Part shown: in pieces, positions 58,501 to 64,000 of the stretch | Numbering within the stretch: the first letter of the stretch is position 1 | Layout: every line of letters starts with the position of its first letter | From: Lophius americanus | Lineage: Eukaryota > Chordata > Actinopteri > Lophiiformes > Lophiidae | DNA: 64,000 nucleotides | Assembly: GCA_037951165.1 (NCBI GenBank) | Contig: JBBDHG010000187.1 | Span: 4,036,001-4,100,000, forward strand | Direction: 5' to 3' | Notes under the pieces: generated by a model | Database searches by the model: none | What the model saw: the letters and a program-made list of their open reading frames with translations, nothing else | What the model was told of the DNA's origin: nothing | Program-made: the position numbers and the translations under genes

Positions 58501-61500
58501 TTCATTTGATTTGGCGCATCATTGAATGATTATACAAAAAAGTTGATATGAAGAAAAAACGACAACATTACTCTACCATACCTTATTCTCAATGTCCGTC
58601 AACTTCATTGAGCAGACAGCATTAATGTAAGCAGACTAAATAAATTCTTAACTTAAGAAAGCCTGATTTCTTTTTTCAAACTCACCCTTTACGTCCAGCT
58701 TTGCCCCCTCCTCTCCTCTCTCCCTTGCCTCCTTGGTAAATCCTGCCTGGTTTGGTGCCACTGTTGCCTCTGCGATTTTGTCTCTCTGTAGGCCTCTGAC
58801 TTGAGAAACTCCTCTTAGCTCCAAGAGCTCCATCGCGTTTAGCCAGCAACCCACCATCAGGAGGACTTTTACTGGGGGTCAAAGAGCCCTGTGGAGGTGC
58901 AGTTGTCAAGGCAGAGGCTGCTTCATTTGCAGCCTCCAGTGCTCCTTTCCTTTCCTCTCGCTCTCTCCGTTCGTTGAAGTCACTGCTCTCAGAGGCAGTC
59001 TCCCACTCCTCATTAGCTTGATCGGAAGAGTTCTGATTGGATAAGTCGGGGGACTTGGTACCAACTGCAGTGATTGTGGGGCTGCTGGTCTCTGGTAAGA
59101 GAGCCACTATTGATGAGGGCAAGTCCGGTGCAGGCGTAGTGGCTGTCACTTCTGTAAGCACAGTTACAGGGGTTCCTGGAGCTCTAGACAGGGTGGGGGA
59201 GTGGGAAACTGGGGCAGAAGCAGAGCCAGAGATGCTAGCAGCAGGCAATGGGAGAAGAGGGGCGGGGGGACTTGGGGCCGTTTCTCCACTTGCTAACACT
59301 GCAGCCTCTCGCTCTTTCAAGCGCCTGAAGCGGGGAGGTTTATCTTGCCTAGGGGGCCGCGCTGGCCTGGATCGACGGGGTCTCTCTCTACTACTCTGGG
59401 GAGCCCCATCCCCAAATTTCTTGCAATCAGACTTCGGAAGTCGTCGGTCAGTGTGAGCATTGTCATATCTAAACGTGGACTCTGTGTCCTCCGGCCTGAA
59501 TGTCTCCATTGGTTTAGAGGGCCACTGAGAGGAGGACTCTCTGGGCAAAGGCCGTCTTAGAGGGGCTGAGCGAGGGCCGCCCCGTTCCCTGGCTCCACCA
59601 CGTCTACTGTAAAGTCCTCCTCTTCCTCGCCGAGAAGGTTCTCCTTTAGGAAGGAATCCTGGCCTGGGCCTGTTTTCGTCATCCCCTCTGGATCCAACCT
59701 TCTCCCCAATGTGAGGAGGACCAAAACCTGGCTTGTGGGGTCCAGACCGGGGCTCCCCAGGAAACTCTCTTCTCAGTGGACGGCTAGGTTTGGTGCTAGG
59801 CTCACGATCAGAAGGTCCAGTATCACTGGCAGACTCCCTCCCACCTTCGCTTTCAGAATCTGTGTCTGAACCACGGCGCCGTCTACGTTTAGGTATAACT
59901 TCAAAGTCTGAGCTTTCGCTCCGTGTCTCGCTTTCCTCCCTGTTGCGGAAGGCGGCAGCACCTCCAGCAGAGGGCAAATCAGAGCGTGACCGGGGCTCGC
60001 GGTAAGGATAATCTGTCCTACTACGACCACGCCCCCCCCTGCTTCGGCCACTGTATGTCCCCCGATAACTCCGTCCTCTGGAGTAATATTCTCCTCGACC
60101 ACGTCCTTTGAAATTTGAGTCTATAGGCCACTCTCTGTCTCTGTCCTTGTCTCTGTCCTTGTCCATTTCCTTCTCCCTCTCACGTTCTCTCTCATCTCGT
60201 CGGTAGACACGTGGCGGAAGATTGGGCTCTTTTCTGGAGGGCAGTTTCGGTTCTGCATGTTTGTCATTGGTGGGTGGTTTGTCTGCCTTCTCCTCCTGAG
60301 AGGAAGAGGTGTGAGCCCCAGAGGAAGGCTGCGAATCCCTGGATCTCTGATGTCCAGCAGGCATTTCCTCAGCCTGAACAACATCTCTCTTTCCCTCACA
60401 CAGAGGTCTAGGACCCTCAGCTACAGCAGCCGCTGCAGAAGGAGCTTTGGACAATTGGTCCTTTTTAGATCGATCTCCTCTTTCTCCTCTCTCATGACGC
60501 TTTTCTCTCTCTTCCCGTTGTTCCCTCTCCTCCTTCATGTCCCTCAAGACAGGCTTCTTTATTGGCCCAGACCTGCGGACTGGTCTCTCCCCCCCTGGTC
60601 CCTCTCTACGTCCAGCCCCCGATCTTCCACCCCAGCGCAATTCAGATTTCTGTTTGTTTGGAGCTGGCAGAGAAAGCTTCTCTTGTTTGTGTAATCCATC
60701 ACCAGGCGGTGTGCTCCGGCTACTGGTCACTGAAGCCTGGGGGTACAGTTCATTCTGTATCTTCTCATCGACCCGTTCACCTATGTCTTGTAGCTCAAGT
60801 GCTTTTGTTCCTGGGAGCCCATCAAACCTGGGCTCATCCAGTTTCAGTGAGTTGCCGGAGCCCTGGGAGATACTCCTCTGGAGCATAGCTTGACCAAGAG
60901 CTTCAACCTCTTCCCCACTAGGTAACCCCGACTCCTCAGGGTCAAAGCCTGGGCCTACTGGGATCCTGTCTAGGGGCCCTGATGCATCCTCTGGGCCCTG
61001 GGTAAATGCTGACAGGGACTCTGTAGGGTCCTGGAAGAAGTTACTTTTATGAGAGTCCAATGCACTGTGATCCTGGGGATACATAGCAGGGAGTACTCTA
61101 TCCAGATCCAAACCGGGGTCCATCCTAAACAAAAACAATTATTATTGTGTATTGTAGTTAAATTATGCTTTTAAAAAAATATTTTTTTATTCATTTCCAC
61201 ACAATTATTTACCTTGGATCCTTGTTGTCGTCTCTTCCTTTTGGTGGAGTTACAGATGGCAACGGCTCAGAATGTGGGTATGGGTCTGATCCCCATACCA
61301 TTCGTGAATCCGATGGCCGGCCATGGTCTCGAATTGGTCGAGTCAAATGGTCAAATGAGTCTGAGCTAGAACTCGAGTTGTCACCAGGTTCTCTGCGCAC
61401 AATCTGCTTGGGAGGGATCCTCGCTGGAGAGGAAATACCAGAGCAAACTTATTTTTTTTGCCTGGTCATCAGTCATCACATAAAAAAATACAAATTTACT

Positions 61501-63881
61501 CCATTTCTATTCCATACTGCAAAGATTTACATACCGGGATGAATGTTAGCTGGGACATCCATGGTTGGACGCCCTGACATCATGCGTGGGTCTATGTAGG
61601 ACTGCATCATGAGCCAGCGGGGGTCGAACCCCATGGAGGCCAGGTGCTGATGATGGGGGCCTATAGGCTGATACATGGAGCGGTGTTGCTGTTGTTGCTG
61701 GGCAGCTGGAACTCCACTACTACCTGATGGGGACACAGAGCCTCCACCCTGTTGTTGCCACTGTTGTTGCTTCATCTGCTCCTAACAAGACCAATACAGA
61801 ATATCAAACAGTGAAAATGAAATATCAAAGATAATTTGGTGTCAAGTAATTTTATTCATCAAAGTCTTATCAAACTAATCATAAAATAGACGCCTTTTGG
61901 TTCCATTTGAAAGCCAGCTCTTTCTCGGACACACATATAATATAACAAACCAACAGTCAAGTGATTATAAACTCAAGAAAGCAGCTCCAGACAACGTTAC
62001 CTGCTGTCGAAGGAAACGAGGTGGCAAAGACTTTTGAAACTGTTTGGAATAGCCCGAGGACAGAGAGGGACGCATTGCAGTGGCTGCTTCTCCTTCCAGC
62101 TGTGGCGGTACCACTGGAACATCCTCACCGCTGGTGTTATCCATATGAGGCAAAGATAGGTGGGGCTCATCTACTGCAGAAAGACAAACCCATTAGTCTT
62201 CAGTAGCTACTTCAAAAGGATTATATAGGTGTCATTTTTGGATGGAAAGCCTCCAAAACAGCTCACCTCTTTTGTCTTCAATGTTGAAATAGTCTCGAAC
62301 AGGTGCTGTTGTCTTGTCGGTCTGGTTCTCTTCTATCAGAGGGCAAATTTCAACCTCGGAACTTTCTTCTTCGTCCTGAGCTTCTGGAGCTATGGTCACA
62401 GGTATCTGGATTGGGGGGCTCGGCTGGCGTGGCAAGTGAACCTCTTCCTCTATATTTGGTTCTACTCTTTCATGGTCCTGCTCCGTCCTCTCCCCATCTC
62501 GCTCCAAGCTCTCAGGGAGAGGAGAATGTACAATTGGAGCTTGTGATTGTGAACCTGGGATTGAAGGTACTGGACTGGATACAGGTGCAGGAACTGGGGA
62601 GGAGGCATCCTCATACGCAATTGCTGTGTCGTCAATGTTGGTTTGAACGGGGGCAGATTTGCCCTCGGTGGCCTGGCGATGTTTTTCATTGAGAAGCTTC
62701 AGCTTTTCAGCACAAGCAGCAAGTCGCTGTTCTTCCATCTTCCGTTCCTCCTCCTCTCTCCTCCGCCTCGCTCGTTCTACGGCTTCAGAAATCTCTGGCT
62801 TCTTGCGCTTCTGTCGCCAGGTTTCAGAATCTTCCTCTGTTGCTGCAGTCTGTGGTTTGCTAACACGTGGAGCTCCGCCGCCCACAGCCCGATTTCCGCC
62901 CTGGATAACCGAAAACTTAATATTGATACCGACTTATGGTCCATCTGTTAAAATAAATAATGTACACATGATGGGGTCTTGCAAATTGGATAATCAGCAT
63001 TACCTGGTAGTCCTGTGGAGCAGCTGACTTATTCTGCTGTCCCATATTGCCAGGTGATGGGGCTCTAGGATCCATAGTGTCAGCCCATGCAGTTTTACTG
63101 CCACCACGCTCCTCAGAGCCCTCCTTCCAGCCCTCCTGACCGTCCGGTGGCCGAGATCTAACACGCTCCACTTTACCCATCCACTCCCTGAAAATGTCAA
63201 TATAAATGAGGATCAAAATTTTAAAAAATACAAAAATTTTATCTGATAATGCGAGTAAATAAGCTCAGTTCATCCACTCAGTTTAATCACAAATCAAAAC
63301 CTCATTAAAGACTCTTAAATGTAATAGTCCCATCACTGCTGTGACGATCAAAGGCTAGCTCATGTTATCGGATCCGACAAAAGCTATTGCAGAACAATTA
63401 ATGGGAAAAAAATTCTGGTTAATAAAGAAACCCAACAATTAAAGACTGATCTAAATAAAAATCTTTGGTTCATCTAATTGTGAGGGCTTACATAGACAAT
63501 CCAAAAGCCTTTAACTGTGAAGAGAGCAGCTTAATAGTGAAGGCAGTGAAATACAACACTGACCAGTTTTCCCTTTTATCTTTTGCATTTTGGTTCTCCT
63601 CGTCGTCGCTGAAGTTTAGTTTCTCTGTGTAGTCCACCTCCATCTGAGCGCCTGCATTGTACAAACAGGATTGAAATATGTGAAAATTATTTCCTGACTG
63701 AAAAATTTGACACAGAAATTCATGTGTAGTATTTAACTACCAACCTGCCCAGCCCTCATCAGCATCAGTGTCTAAGTTGTCCAGCTCTTTCAGTTCAGTT
63801 GCACTGACGATAGATGGTCTGCCAGGGTCCTGGTGCCAGGCCTGAGTAGGAGGCTGCTGAGGTCTTGCTGAACGTGGAGCC
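52533..63881 (-). CDS. prrc2c: PRRC2C (BAT2-like 2), C-terminal part (27 exons); gene continues off the right edge
   Basis: Large disordered RNA-binding protein of stress granules that supports translation initiation. Exons, 5' to 3': 63745-63881, 63564-63651, 63004-63187, 62267-62900, 62001-62173, 61535-61781, 61213-61423, 58686-61124, 58054-58217 (5' end alternatively 58220), 57792-57946, 57134-57506, 56927-57012, 56649-56843, 56293-56550, 56051-56143, 55844-55945, 55585-55753, 55174-55392, 54911-55032, 54651-54829, 54296-54527, 54077-54187, 53742-53936, 53568-53662, 53248-53374, 52917-53156, 52533-52787. About 2,500 codons. EGWAGAQMEVDYTEKLNFSDDEE, a charged helix (AVERARRRREEEERKMEEQR), a 2.4 kb exon rich in RG/RGG (GRGRGEYYSRGRSYRG) with EEWETASESSDF, then Gln/Pro-rich exons and the family tail AEVLQSTHKFFSEQQQ ... 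TGPIKPQAIKPEEGK. The N-terminal BAT2_N exons lie beyond 64000. Confidence 0.95.
54729..54776. repeat. Coding hexanucleotide repeat in prrc2c (His-Gln tract)
   Basis: (GGTGTT)n-type units on the plus strand encode alternating His-Gln (PQHQHQHQHQHQHTHQ) in exon 54651-54829. The unit length of six keeps the frame when copy number changes. Confidence 0.9.
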
Positions 63882-64000
63882 CTTTGAATTCAAGAGGAAA
63901 AAAGGTGGTCATCGTTAGACCTGATCTCAACAACAACCGTTTTCTGTAATTAACTCTCAACAACAGGAGCCAGTTGATAACCCCTCTTAGACAAAGATTT
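63882..64000 (-). other. prrc2c intron, running off the right edge
   Basis: Sequence before the acceptor TTCAAAG of the exon at 63745-63881. No further exon recognised before the window ends. Confidence 0.6.

Overview
The window is vertebrate nuclear DNA, almost certainly from a teleost fish. The genes have many short exons with GT-AG introns, the introns carry fish-type Tc1/mariner, SINE and LINE remnants and long (CA)n and (TA)n arrays, and the proteins match vertebrate families throughout. Exon borders were placed by hand from splice consensus and reading-frame continuity, so a few may be off by some bases.

Left to right the genes are: dnm3 (minus, 5' part only, exons for residues 1-555, continuing off the left edge); inside and antisense to it the miR-199a and miR-214 hairpins (plus), which mark the Dnm3os host transcript; mettl13 (minus, complete, 9 exons); itpa (plus, complete, 8 exons), sharing a 255 bp divergent promoter with mettl13; rangrf (minus, one coding exon); vamp4 (plus, complete); myoc (plus, complete, 3 exons); and prrc2c (minus, 27 coding exons visible, its N-terminal exons beyond the right edge).

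The set dnm3 - mettl13 - vamp4 - myoc - prrc2c, with all relative orientations, is the human 1q24.3 block. The microRNA pair sits in a dnm3 intron exactly as in tetrapods. itpa and rangrf lie elsewhere in the human genome (20p13 and 17p13.1) and are here placed between mettl13 and vamp4.

The genes do not form a pathway. They are housekeeping or tissue genes: membrane fission (dnm3), eEF1A methylation (mettl13), nucleotide-pool cleaning (itpa), Ran/Nav1.5 biology (rangrf), trans-Golgi SNARE (vamp4), secreted olfactomedin protein (myoc) and a translation/stress-granule RNA-binding protein (prrc2c). The spaces between them hold decayed transposons (Tc1-like copies in several places, an L1/Tx1-like reverse transcriptase fossil, SINE copies, a LINE 3' tail), a 1.2 kb (TA)n array with higher-order structure, and a degenerate minisatellite beside the prrc2c 3' end. 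I saw no wholly new system. The most interesting points are the microRNA cluster, the repeat-shaped introns of dnm3 and the syntenic insertion of itpa/rangrf.
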